NCBI GenBank assembly: GCA_963817755.1
Contig: CAWFPB010000001.1
Span: forward strand, 310,001-374,000
DNA from: Oleiagrimonas sp963817755
GTDB taxonomy: Bacteria > Pseudomonadota > Gammaproteobacteria > Xanthomonadales > Rhodanobacteraceae
Direction: 5' to 3'
Length of the DNA stretch: 64,000 nt
Within the stretch, counting starts at the first letter, position 1. Each line of letters begins with the position of its first letter. Below, piece by piece: positions 31,715 through 40,117 of this stretch. A model generated the notes under the pieces. The model did not search any database, had not been told where the DNA came from, and was given only the letters and a program-made list of their open reading frames with translations. The translations under genes were made by a program, and so were the position numbers.

Positions 31715-33037
31715 TCAACCCGACTTCAATTGCCAGGCCGGCTGCACTTGCGCCGCACGCCAGACGGGATAGATCGCGGCAACCAGGATGGTGACAAGGG
31801 AAACCAGCACGGCCAGGCCAAGCAGATGCGTATCGACATGCACGAACCGGGCAATCTTTGGTTGGAACACGAGACCCATACCGGACACGCCGAGGACGGT
31901 GAGAAGCACTCCGAGCAGACTGCCCGCCATGCCGATGACCATGGCTTCGATGAGGAACTGCGTGTAGATCGCACCGTGCGATGCACCCAGGGCGCGCCGT
32001 ACACCGATCTCGCCACTGCGGCGCATGAACTTGGCCAGCAGCAACCCGGTCGTGTTGAACAGGCAGACAAGCAACAGCGCCACGGCGAGGAGAAAGGACA
32101 CCCGTGTCTCCGACGGTACGGCATGCACGTAATCTAGCCACTGCGTCAAGTTGCGCAGGCGTACGTCGGGCGCCCACTGGAAACGTCCCATGCGCTGTTG
32201 TGCGGCTGCGTAATTGTGCAGAAATGCGTGATAACCACGCACGCCTATTGCATTCGGCAACTGAACCCAGACGGCGATCCAGTCGCACTCCGATCGCAGC
32301 AGTGCCCCCCAACCGTCCCCTTTGTAGTCGGGTTTGCATGACACGTTGCCTGCCGATTCGATCTTTGCAGCAATGGCCGTTGAGAACGGCAAAAAGAAGT
32401 CCGGCTCTGCACCTTGATTGCGCAGATCGTTGATATTCGACCCGGAGTAGAAGCGCGGCTGTGGATTCCAGTACCGGGATACGCCCACAACTCGATACAC
32501 CTGCTTTCCCAAGCGTATTTCACGACCCACGCTATTGCGACCGGAAAACAGCCGGTCATTCAGTTGTCGACTGATCACCAGGGCATGCGTGCCTTGATCG
32601 GCATCTGCCTGGTCCCAGCTTCCTCCATACACGAAAGACACGCCGAACATCGGGAAGAAATCCGGTGTCACCGCTTCGCCCTTGACCGTGAACGGGGCGC
32701 GTGTCGCATCTGCGGGCACCAGCGGAAGCCTGATCGCATAGACAGCCGCCTGTCGTTGGGCCTCGCGGGCCTTGAGCAGGGCTCGGGTGTCGAGGTAACT
32801 CAATGTCCAGGGTGGCTCATCGCCGTCTTCACGATTCGATGGCCCCTGGTTGTCGATCTGAGGTACAAACAAGTGCGCTGACCGGCCCGGCATAGGGTCT
32901 CCCGTGGCGACGCGCAGTGCCTCGAAGGTCACCATCGTGCCCGCTACACCGACGCCGACCAGCAGCACCATCAATGCCGTCAGGCTCTTGTTCAGCTTCA
33001 AGCTGCGCAAAGCCAGATCGAGATAATAGGCAAACAC
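31715..33037 (-). CDS. Orphan A-type FtsX/MacB-like permease (A0)
   Basis: A 440-residue permease. The GTG at 33037 (VFAYYLDLALRSLK) is chosen because it aligns with all A-type paralogs and is preceded by a GGGGGAG ribosome site; a longer frame from 33118 lacks that. TM1 is at about 18-42, the periplasmic domain follows, and the FtsX motif reads RRSGEIGVRRALGAS. A cysteine pair at about 234 and 251 brackets a 16-residue loop, as in A1-A6. By eye it is closest to A1 (shared EPP-x-LSYxD and NPQPRFY). It ends in AWQLKSG like its paralogs. Confidence 0.9.
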   Translation of the reverse strand: MFAYYLDLALRSLKLNKSLTALMVLLVGVGVAGTMVTFEALRVATGDPMPGRSAHLFVPQIDNQGPSNREDGDEPPWTLSYLDTRALLKAREAQRQAAVYAIRLPLVPADATRAPFTVKGEAVTPDFFPMFGVSFVYGGSWDQADADQGTHALVISRQLNDRLFSGRNSVGREIRLGKQVYRVVGVSRYWNPQPRFYSGSNINDLRNQGAEPDFFLPFSTAIAAKIESAGNVSCKPDYKGDGWGALLRSECDWIAVWVQLPNAIGVRGYHAFLHNYAAAQQRMGRFQWAPDVRLRNLTQWLDYVHAVPSETRVSFLLAVALLLVCLFNTTGLLLAKFMRRSGEIGVRRALGASHGAIYTQFLIEAMVIGMAGSLLGVLLTVLGVSGMGLVFQPKIARFVHVDTHLLGLAVLVSLVTILVAAIYPVWRAAQVQPAWQLKSG

Positions 33038-33241
33038 GTTTGCTCCCCCTGCACGGGTGACATCGTACTTTGTTTGCCGGCCTCGGTACGAAAAGGGGAT
33101 GGCGGGAATCAAGTCCACGCCGACCGACGGCTTCGGGTCGGATGCCGCCCTTCGCTAGTCGCGTTGCCGTTTCACGTTTGCCAGGACGGTCCTCGTTCAG
33201 GGGCGAGCTGTCCAAGGTGCTCTCTGAACCTGGCTGTTGCG

Positions 33242-33634
33242 TTACTCCACCGCGCGGGGTCGGTGGTTGCTCAGTGCCTCATTGATGCGGGACAGGTAGT
33301 TCCGCGTCGAGAACTCGAATTCCGGGGCCAGGTTCACCAGCTCCTCGATGGCCGCCTTGGCCTCGACATAGGCATGCAGGCGGAACTGCGCCTTGATCAG
33401 GAGCATGCAGGCGGTGGTGTTGCAGGGCTCTTGTGCCTTCCACTTCAGCGCGGCGTCGCGGGCGGCGGCGGGTTTGCCCTGTGCCAGCAATTGCTCGATG
33501 TCGCCTTTCCTGAAATGGACGCCAGCCACGGACTGCCCCTTCCTGGATTGACGGTTCAGGTAGAAGATCACGCTGATCAGCGAGAGCGTCAGCATGCTCA
33601 TGACAAGGATGAGGATGACCGTGAGGATCTTCAT
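33242..33634 (-). CDS. Small membrane-anchored hypothetical protein
   Basis: A 130-residue protein with one N-terminal TM helix (about 3-27) and a soluble helical part that looks TPR-like (LLAQGKPAAARDAALKWKAQEP, then HAYVEAKAAIEELVNLAPE). I do not recognise a family. It could act as a small scaffold on the periplasmic or cytoplasmic side. It is 7 bases downstream of another small membrane protein and may be co-transcribed. The 204 bases between it and the permease pair hold nothing recognised. Confidence 0.65.
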   Translation of the reverse strand: MKILTVILILVMSMLTLSLISVIFYLNRQSRKGQSVAGVHFRKGDIEQLLAQGKPAAARDAALKWKAQEPCNTTACMLLIKAQFRLHAYVEAKAAIEELVNLAPEFEFSTRNYLSRINEALSNHRPRAVE

Positions 33635-33641
33635 GCGCTGC

Positions 33642-33896
33642 CTATCCCTTGCGCCGGGAGGCGGTCGCCCTGCGGTACAGGAACTCCATCGTCAGCCACA
33701 GCGTCAGGCCGAAGAGCGTGCCGGCGGCGAGCCAGAGCAGGGCCGATGCCCAGATCGACAGGCGATTGCCATGGAAGACGAACGTCATGAAGACGAACAT
33801 CGGGAGGCCCCAGGACAGGGTGCCGCGGACGAGCACGACATGCAGCATGCCCTTCTGCCGGGCCTTGGCCCAGCGCTGGATGTCCATGTCCTTCAT
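33642..33896 (-). CDS. Small two-helix membrane protein
   Basis: An 84-residue protein starting MKDMDIQRWAKARQKG, with two predicted TM helices (about 28-45 and 49-70) and a basic C-terminus. No family is recognised; it resembles 2TM-domain small proteins in layout. I reject the longer frame from 34175 because it runs into the FMN riboswitch leader. It precedes the TPR-like protein by 7 bases on the same strand. Confidence 0.6.
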   Translation of the reverse strand: MKDMDIQRWAKARQKGMLHVVLVRGTLSWGLPMFVFMTFVFHGNRLSIWASALLWLAAGTLFGLTLWLTMEFLYRRATASRRKG

Positions 33897-34180
33897 GGTG
33901 TGCGGCTCCCTGCGATGGTTCGTGGGCGAGTGTTGTCCTCCAAAGCCTACCCTTTCCGTGGCCGTTCTGCCGGCGTACCGCACGGGAGCCCATGAGTCGG
34001 GTCCATCGAGTCTCTCCGGACGGCCTCTCCCGGTTGGCATCGGTTGCCCGTCCACGTCATCACCCGCCCCGTACCCCAGACGCACCCCGGGCGTGCCCGG
34101 TGATGGACTCCGGGTGCTCCGTGCCACCGCGCCGTACGTGGTGGTATCCTTCGCGGGCCGGTTCGCCGGCATCAAGCAAC

Positions 34181-34320
34181 GTCTTCAGGGCGGGGTGGAA
34201 GTCCCCACCGGCGGTAGGTTCCTTCGGGAGCGAGCCCGCGAGCGCTTCCGGCGATGCCGGGAGGTCAGCAGATCCGGTCGAACTCCGGAGCCGACGGTCA
34301 CAGTCCGGATGAAAGAAGAC
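34181..34320 (+). promoter_or_regulatory. FMN riboswitch (RFN element)
   Basis: The closing stem is GTCTTC (34181-34186) with GAAGAC (34315-34320). Inside are the conserved parts GGGCGGGGTGGAAGTCCCCACCG, GGCGGTA, the GAGCCCGCGAGCG block, GGTCAGCAGATCCGGT and CAGTCCGGATGAAAG. This is a textbook RFN element. It binds FMN and turns down expression of the ribE-ribB-ldcA-ribH operon that starts 137 bases further on. Confidence 0.97.
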
Positions 34321-34327
34321 GGCCACG

Positions 34328-34373
34328 CCATCGCCTGACGCGATGGTGCAGCCTCGTGCCTTGGGGCGTTTTT
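34328..34373 (+). terminator. Hairpins and T tract of the FMN riboswitch expression platform
   Basis: A perfect 7-bp stem (CCATCGC 34328-34334 with GCGATGG 34340-34346) is followed by a short GCCTC/GGGGC stem (34351-34355 with 34363-34367) and a GTTTTT run (34368-34373). The second hairpin plus T tract looks like the intrinsic terminator controlled by the riboswitch. Confidence 0.65.
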
Positions 34374-34456
34374 CGTTCATGCACATGACGGGAAACGTTT
34401 CATGAAAACCATCCATGCAAGTGCGTCTTGCCCCTTCCGTCCGGGAGGGTGCTGAC

Positions 34457-35098
34457 ATGTTCACCGGCATCATCCAGTCCGTGGGTCGCGTGCGCGCGAT
34501 CGAGCCGCGCGGCGGCGACGTGCGCCTGTACGTGGCCACCGGCGACCTGGACCTTTCCGACGTCGAACTGGGCGATTCCATCGCCGTGTCCGGCTGCTGC
34601 CTGACCGTGGTGGCGCTTCAGGCGGGCGAGTTCGCCGCCGACGTGTCCAACGAGTCGCTGTCGCTGACCACGCTGGGCACGCTCGGGAACGGCGATGCGG
34701 TCAACCTGGAGAAGGCCCTGCGCCTGGCCGACCGCCTGGGCGGGCACCTGGTGTCCGGCCATGTCGACGGCGTCGGCCGCGTCGTCTCGGTGCGGCCCGA
34801 CGGGCGCTCGCAGCGCTGGACCTTCGAGGTGCCGCCCGGCCTGGCGCGCTACATCGCGCACAAGGGCTCGGTCACCATCGACGGCACCAGCCTGACCGTC
34901 AACGAGGTCGAGGGCGCGCGTTTCGGCGTCAACCTGATCCCGCACACCGTCGAGCACACCACCTTCGCGCAGCGCCGTGCCGGTGATGCGGTCAACATCG
35001 AGGTGGATGTCGTGGCCCGCTACGTCGAGCGCCTGCTGGGCGCCGGCGAAGGCGGCGGCATCGACGCGGACTTCCTGAAACAGCACGGCTTCGCCTGA
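34457..35098 (+). CDS. ribE: Riboflavin synthase alpha chain
   Basis: A 213-residue enzyme made of two similar lumazine-binding domains: MFTGIIQSVGRV with the first SGCCLTV half, and LVSGHVDGVGRV with DGTSLTVNEV in the second. It dismutates two lumazines to riboflavin and a pyrimidine. The ATG at 34457 follows a GGGAGGG ribosome site and gives the conserved MFTGI start. It is the first gene under the FMN riboswitch. The C-terminus is Gly-rich then DADFLKQHGFA. Confidence 0.96.
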   Translation: MFTGIIQSVGRVRAIEPRGGDVRLYVATGDLDLSDVELGDSIAVSGCCLTVVALQAGEFAADVSNESLSLTTLGTLGNGDAVNLEKALRLADRLGGHLVSGHVDGVGRVVSVRPDGRSQRWTFEVPPGLARYIAHKGSVTIDGTSLTVNEVEGARFGVNLIPHTVEHTTFAQRRAGDAVNIEVDVVARYVERLLGAGEGGGIDADFLKQHGFA

Positions 35099-35104
35099 CG
35101 GACT

Positions 35105-35215
35105 CCTCCCCCTGTTGGCAGGGGAGGTCGGGTGGGGGCCAAACCCCACGAAGCAATCGAAGCTGTGCTGCACCCATGAACAACCCCTCCCATCCTGCCC
35201 CTGGACGGGGAGGGG
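35105..35215. repeat. CCTCCCC/GGGGAGG hairpin repeats between ribE and ribB
   Basis: Two hairpins with CCTCCCC and GGGGAGG arms occur at 35105-35127 and 35184-35215. They fill most of the 140-base gap and are unlike the GGGACTC family. No T tract follows, so I call a repeat and not a terminator. Confidence 0.55.
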
Positions 35216-35238
35216 ACAAGGACAAAGGCGAATCAACC

Positions 35239-36327
35239 ATGGCATTCAATACCATCCCCGAACTGCTCGAGGACATCCGCGCCGGCCGCATGGTCGTCAT
35301 CCTGGACGACGAGGACCGCGAGAACGAAGGCGACCTGATCATGGCCGCCGAGAAGGTTCGTCCCGAGGACATCAACTTCATGGCGCGCGAGGCCCGCGGC
35401 CTGGTCTGCATGCCGCTGACCGAGCAACGCTGCCGGCAGCTGGGCCTGCAGCCGATGGTCAGCGACAACACCTCGCCGTACCACACCAACTTCACCGTCT
35501 CGATCGAGGCGGCCGAGGGCGTGACCACCGGCATCTCCGCCTACGACCGCGCGCGCACCGTGCAGGCGGCAGTGAAGAAGGGCGCGCGTCCGGAGGACCT
35601 GACCCAGCCGGGCCACATCTTCCCGCTGACCGCCCAGTCCGGCGGCGTGCTGCGCCGCGCCGGGCACACCGAGGCGGCGGTGGACCTGGCGGCACTGGCC
35701 GGGCTGGAGCCGGCCGGCGTGCTGGTGGAGATCCTGCACGAGGACGGCTCGATGGCGCGGCGTCCGGAGCTGGAGGCGTTCGCGCAAAAGCACGGCCTGA
35801 AGATCGGCACCATCGCCGACCTGATCCGCTACCGCATGGAGACCGAGAAGACGGTCGAGCGCGTGCACGAGGAAGACGTGGAGACCGAGGCCGGCGCGTT
35901 CCACCTGGTGGCCTGGCGCGACCTGCTCAGCCACGACCTGCACTTTGCCCTGGTGCGCGGCACGGTGGACGACGGTGAACCGGTCCCGACCCGCGTGCAT
36001 GTGCGCAACACGCTCTCGGACGTGCTCCACCTGAAGCGTGACGACCTGGGCATGACCGTCACCGCCGCCCTGCGCCGCATCGCCGAGGAAGAGCGCGGCG
36101 TGCTGCTGGTGCTGTCCGGCGAGGACACCGCCGAGTCACTGATGGCGCGCCTGAAGGGTACGCACGAGGAAAAAGATCACGAAGATGCGCCGCTGGAGTG
36201 GCGCCAGCACGGCCTGGGCGCGCAGATCCTGGCCGACCTGGGCGTGCGCCGCCTGCAGGTGCTGGGGACGCCGCGCAAGCTGGTGGGCCTGGGCGGTTTC
36301 GGCCTGGAAGTGGTTGGCCATGGCTGA
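35239..36327 (+). CDS. ribB: 3,4-dihydroxy-2-butanone 4-phosphate synthase with a degenerate RibA domain (RibBX type)
   Basis: A 362-residue fusion. The first 200 residues are an intact DHBP synthase: DDEDRENEGDLI, the MAREARGLVC region, PGHIFPL and HTEAAVDLA. The rest has the shape of GTP cyclohydrolase II but lacks its zinc cysteines and the RQEGRGIG-type catalytic motif (here VHVRNTLSDV and VLSGEDTAES), so the second activity should be absent. Such RibBX fusions are known in Gammaproteobacteria, with a separate RibA elsewhere. The start at 35239 (MAFNTIPELLEDI) is the family start. Confidence 0.93.
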   Translation: MAFNTIPELLEDIRAGRMVVILDDEDRENEGDLIMAAEKVRPEDINFMAREARGLVCMPLTEQRCRQLGLQPMVSDNTSPYHTNFTVSIEAAEGVTTGISAYDRARTVQAAVKKGARPEDLTQPGHIFPLTAQSGGVLRRAGHTEAAVDLAALAGLEPAGVLVEILHEDGSMARRPELEAFAQKHGLKIGTIADLIRYRMETEKTVERVHEEDVETEAGAFHLVAWRDLLSHDLHFALVRGTVDDGEPVPTRVHVRNTLSDVLHLKRDDLGMTVTAALRRIAEEERGVLLVLSGEDTAESLMARLKGTHEEKDHEDAPLEWRQHGLGAQILADLGVRRLQVLGTPRKLVGLGGFGLEVVGHG

Positions 36328-36420
36328 GTGCCTTCGCCCGCGCGCATCCCGTGTGCGCGCGGGCGTGCGCAAGCTGCTAGCCTTTGCGCGTCAACGTCAT
36401 GCAGGCAACGGGACGGCCCC

Positions 36421-37377
36421 ATGAGCAAGCCCCTGACCATCCAGCTGATTGCCCCCTCGGGCTTCGCCGATCCACAGGCGCTCAAGCGCGGCGTGGAGCG
36501 GCTGGTGCGGGCCGGGCACAAGGTCATCGGCGCCGGTTCGGGCCTGCGTCGACACCTGCGCTTTGCCGGCACCGATGCCGAGCGCATCAACGAGATCAAC
36601 CTGCTGGCCGATCCGTCCGAACCGCTGCCCGACGTGGTCATGGCGGTACGCGGCGGCTACGGTGCGCATCGCCTGCTGGGGCACCTGAACTACGATGCCC
36701 TGGCCAAGCGCCTGCACGGCAGCAGTTGCGTGTGGGTCGGACACAGCGACTTCACCGCGATCAGCCTGGCCCTGCGCGCGAAGGCCGACGTGGTCAGTTT
36801 CGCCGGGCCGATGCTGGCCTACGATTTCGGCGCCCAGTCGACCAGCGGATTCACGATCAAGCATTTCTGGAACACCGTGCGTGCACCCTCGCAGCGGGTG
36901 GCATGGGAATCGCGACTGGACACCGGCGTGAAGGCGCACGGCATGCTGTGGGGCGGCAACCTGGCCGTGATCTGCAGTCTGCTGGGCACACCGTACCTGC
37001 CCGAGGTCGACAACGGCATCCTGTTCATCGAGGACGTGTTCGAGCCGGTCTATCGCATCGAGCGCATGCTCTACCAGCTCAAGCTCAGCGGCGTGCTCGA
37101 CAGCCAGCGCGCCATCGTGCTGGGCGAGTTCTCCGGCTATCGCGGCGACGAATACGATTCGGCCTACGACCTGCAAAACGTGGTCCGCCACCTGCGCAGC
37201 ATCACCCACGTGCCGGTGGTCGGCGGCCTGCCGTTCGGCCACCGCCGCGACAAGCTGACCCTGCCCGTGGGCTGCCGCGCGCGCCTGCAAGTGGCCGACA
37301 ATGGCCGCGCCGAACTGGCGTTCTCCGGCTATCCGCACCTGGCCCCGGCGCAAGAAACGGCCCGGCAGGCCACCTGA
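36421..37377 (+). CDS. LD-carboxypeptidase (S66 family)
   Basis: A 318-residue serine peptidase of the LdcA/MccF family. The N-terminal part has IQLIAPSG; the nucleophile Ser lies in VWVGHSDFTAI; the second lobe has MLWGGNLAVI and the catalytic Glu and His regions (FIEDVFEPVYRIERML, PFGHRRDK). It removes the terminal D-alanine from murein tetrapeptides in recycling; MccF-like members instead cleave antibiotic adducts. It sits inside the rib operon between ribB and ribH, which is frequent in Lysobacterales. No signal peptide is seen, so it is cytoplasmic. Confidence 0.9.
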   Translation: MSKPLTIQLIAPSGFADPQALKRGVERLVRAGHKVIGAGSGLRRHLRFAGTDAERINEINLLADPSEPLPDVVMAVRGGYGAHRLLGHLNYDALAKRLHGSSCVWVGHSDFTAISLALRAKADVVSFAGPMLAYDFGAQSTSGFTIKHFWNTVRAPSQRVAWESRLDTGVKAHGMLWGGNLAVICSLLGTPYLPEVDNGILFIEDVFEPVYRIERMLYQLKLSGVLDSQRAIVLGEFSGYRGDEYDSAYDLQNVVRHLRSITHVPVVGGLPFGHRRDKLTLPVGCRARLQVADNGRAELAFSGYPHLAPAQETARQAT

Positions 37378-37433
37378 ATTTCGTACAATGGGCGGCCCAC
37401 GCGGGCCCGATCCCGATCTGGAGCTATGCAACC

Positions 37434-37895
<462 letters not shown>

Positions 37896-37900
37896 CCGCC

Positions 37901-38347
37901 ATGCGCACTGACGGAATCGACCCCGCCGCCCGTTCCCGCTCGCGCCGCCGCGCGCTGCAGGCCGTCTACGCCTGGCAGATCGGTGGTGCCGGCATCGAGC
38001 AGGTCATCACCCAGTTCCGCCACGAGCAGGACATGGAAGTGGCCGACCTGGAGTATTTCGAGGATCTGGTACGCGGCGTGGAAGCGCACACGGACACGCT
38101 CGACACCCTGCTGGAACCGCATCTGGACCGTCCCGTGGCCCAGGTCGACCCGATCGAGCGCGCGGCGCTGCGCCTGGCCGCGTACGAACTCAAGTACCGG
38201 CCCGACGTGCCGTACCGGGTGATCCTCAACGAGGCGATCGAGGTGACCAAGCGTTTCGGTGCCGACCACGGCCATACCTACGTCAACGGCGTGCTCGACA
38301 AGCTGGCGCACGACCTGCGCGCGCTGGAACGGCAGGGCGGCGCCTGA
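37901..38347 (+). CDS. nusB: Transcription antitermination factor NusB
   Basis: A 148-residue helical protein with the NusB pattern: RRRALQAVYAWQ, the ALRLAAYEL core and NEAIEVTKRFGADHGHTYVNGVLDKLA. It binds boxA RNA with NusE and supports rRNA antitermination. The ATG at 37901 follows the ribH stop by 5 bases. The ribH-nusB-thiL-pgpA order is the standard proteobacterial cluster. Confidence 0.96.
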   Translation: MRTDGIDPAARSRSRRRALQAVYAWQIGGAGIEQVITQFRHEQDMEVADLEYFEDLVRGVEAHTDTLDTLLEPHLDRPVAQVDPIERAALRLAAYELKYRPDVPYRVILNEAIEVTKRFGADHGHTYVNGVLDKLAHDLRALERQGGA

Positions 38348-38369
38348 GCCGCGCATCGGTGCGCCAGGC

Positions 38370-39350
38370 ATGGAATTCGACCTGATCGAAGTCATCCGCG
38401 CGCGCAGCGCGATGCGCCGCGACGACGTGGTGCTGGGCATCGGCGACGACGCCGCGCTGCTGCGTCCGCCGACCGACCACGAGCTGGCGGCGGCACTGGA
38501 CACCCTGCTCGAGGGCGTGCATTTCCCCGTGGGCACCGCGCCCGGCGACGTCGGATACAAGGCGCTGGCCGTCAACCTGTCCGACCTGGCCGCGATGGGC
38601 GCGACCCCGGCCTGGGCGCTGATGTCGCTGAGCCTGCCGCGGGCCGACCGTCGTTTCGTCGAGCAGATGCTGGACGGTTTCATGGCCCTGGCCGAACCGC
38701 ACCGCGTGGCCCTGGTCGGGGGCGACACCGTGCGCGGTCCGCTGGCGGTCAGTGTCACGGTGCACGGCTTCGTGCCCGCGGGGCAGGCGCTGCGGCGCAG
38801 TGGCGCCAGGCCTGGTGATGCGGTGTTCGTCACCGGGACCCTGGGCGATGCCGCGGCCGGACTGGCCTGCCTGGATCGTTCCCGCGAGGATGCCGACCGA
38901 CTGCTGGGCGCGTCCATCGACAGCCGCAGGAAACTGATCGCTCGGCTGAACCGCCCCACGCCGCGCATCGCCGCGGGCCAGCTTTTGCGCGGGGCGGCCA
39001 GCGCCTGCATCGACGTGTCCGACGGCCTGGTGGCCGATCTGGGGCATGTGTGCGAGGCCAGCGGCGTGGGTGCCGAAATCGATGTCGATGCGCTGCCGCT
39101 GTCCTCGGCGCTGCTGACCCTGTTCGATGCCCAGGCGCGTGACTTCGCGCTGGCCGGCGGTGACGACTACGAGCTGTGCTTTACCGCTCCGGCCGATCGT
39201 GCCGGGACCGTGCTCTCCGACCTGTCGCGCTCGGGCTGCGGCGCCACGCGCATCGGCCGCATCGTGGACGGGCAGGGCGTGCTCGTGCACGATGCAGCCG
39301 GCAATCCCGTGAGACCACCGTCCAGCGGATGGGATCATTTCCGCACATGA
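38370..39350 (+). CDS. thiL: Thiamine-monophosphate kinase
   Basis: A 326-residue PurM-like ATP-binding enzyme. GIGDDAALL, the ALAVNLSDLAAMGATP core, VGGDTVRG and the C-terminal DVSDGLVADLGH and AGGDDYEL are all conserved. It phosphorylates thiamine monophosphate to the cofactor thiamine pyrophosphate. The start at 38370 (MEFDLIEVIR) fits the family. It overlaps pgpA by four bases. Confidence 0.96.
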   Translation: MEFDLIEVIRARSAMRRDDVVLGIGDDAALLRPPTDHELAAALDTLLEGVHFPVGTAPGDVGYKALAVNLSDLAAMGATPAWALMSLSLPRADRRFVEQMLDGFMALAEPHRVALVGGDTVRGPLAVSVTVHGFVPAGQALRRSGARPGDAVFVTGTLGDAAAGLACLDRSREDADRLLGASIDSRRKLIARLNRPTPRIAAGQLLRGAASACIDVSDGLVADLGHVCEASGVGAEIDVDALPLSSALLTLFDAQARDFALAGGDDYELCFTAPADRAGTVLSDLSRSGCGATRIGRIVDGQGVLVHDAAGNPVRPPSSGWDHFRT

Positions 39351-39853
39351 ATGCACGCACGCACCTCACCTATGACCAGCGCAAGGCGCTGATGAACCAC
39401 CCGGCCGGCTGGCTGGCGCTCGGCTTCGGCGCGGGCCTGGCGCCGTGGGCGCAGGGCACGGTCGGCTCGGCCGTGTCGATCCTGCCCTGGTGGTTCATGC
39501 GCGGCATCGGCCTGCCGGCCTGGGGACTGGTCATCGTGTTCGGCTTCGCCATCGGCCTGTGGGCCTGCGGCGAGAGCGGGCGGCGCCTGGGCGTGGACGA
39601 TCACCGCGCGCTGGTCTGGGATGAATTCATCGGCCAGTGGATCGCGCTGCTGCCTGCACTCATGGCCCCCTGGTGGGCGGTGCTGGCGGGCTTCGTGCTG
39701 TTCCGCTTCTTCGACGTGCTCAAGCCCTGGCCGATCCGCTGGCTGGACCGCCGCGTGAAGGGCGGTATCGGGGTAATGCTCGACGATGTCGTCGCGGGCC
39801 TGTTCGCCGCCATCGTGCTGGCCCTGGTGCTGCACGTGCTGCCCGCCGCGTAG
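39347..39853 (+). CDS. pgpA: Phosphatidylglycerophosphatase A
   Basis: A 168-residue membrane enzyme with four predicted helices. The family motifs GLAPWAQGTVGS, WDEFIGQWIAL and RFFDVLKPWPIRWLD plus DDVVAG are present. It removes phosphate from phosphatidylglycerophosphate to give phosphatidylglycerol. Its ATG overlaps the thiL stop. The 264 bases after it hold a 7-bp hairpin (GGCTCGC at 39911 with GCGAGCC at 39921) and no gene that I recognise. Confidence 0.95.
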   Translation: MNARTHLTYDQRKALMNHPAGWLALGFGAGLAPWAQGTVGSAVSILPWWFMRGIGLPAWGLVIVFGFAIGLWACGESGRRLGVDDHRALVWDEFIGQWIALLPALMAPWWAVLAGFVLFRFFDVLKPWPIRWLDRRVKGGIGVMLDDVVAGLFAAIVLALVLHVLPAA

Positions 39854-40117
39854 GGAACTCTCCGCCACCTGCGATGGCCGGTGCGCGTGCGGACGGGAGA
39901 CATCCGGGATGGCTCGCCAAGCGAGCCCCGATTTCCTGGACACACACGGAGATCCGGATGCGCTTCGTTCATCCGGACGATATTTGCTGGCGATACGGTT
40001 CGATGCCGGGTCGTAGCCGCACCGTGCTTGCTTTTTCCAGGAAAGACCAATCTAGTCAGGACGCCACCTCCATGTGAGGATGCGGCGTGCAGATACAGGC
40101 AAGGAGCCTCAAGGCAG

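Noticed and set aside
33038..33241. A sigma-54 promoter for the orphan permease pair
   Set aside because: No TGGCAC-N5-TTGC pattern is found on the minus strand upstream of 33037.
33897..34175. A longer N-terminus for the two-helix protein
   Set aside because: The extra residues are Pro/Arg-rich and come from the antisense of the region before the FMN riboswitch; the ATG at 33896 starts a protein-like sequence.
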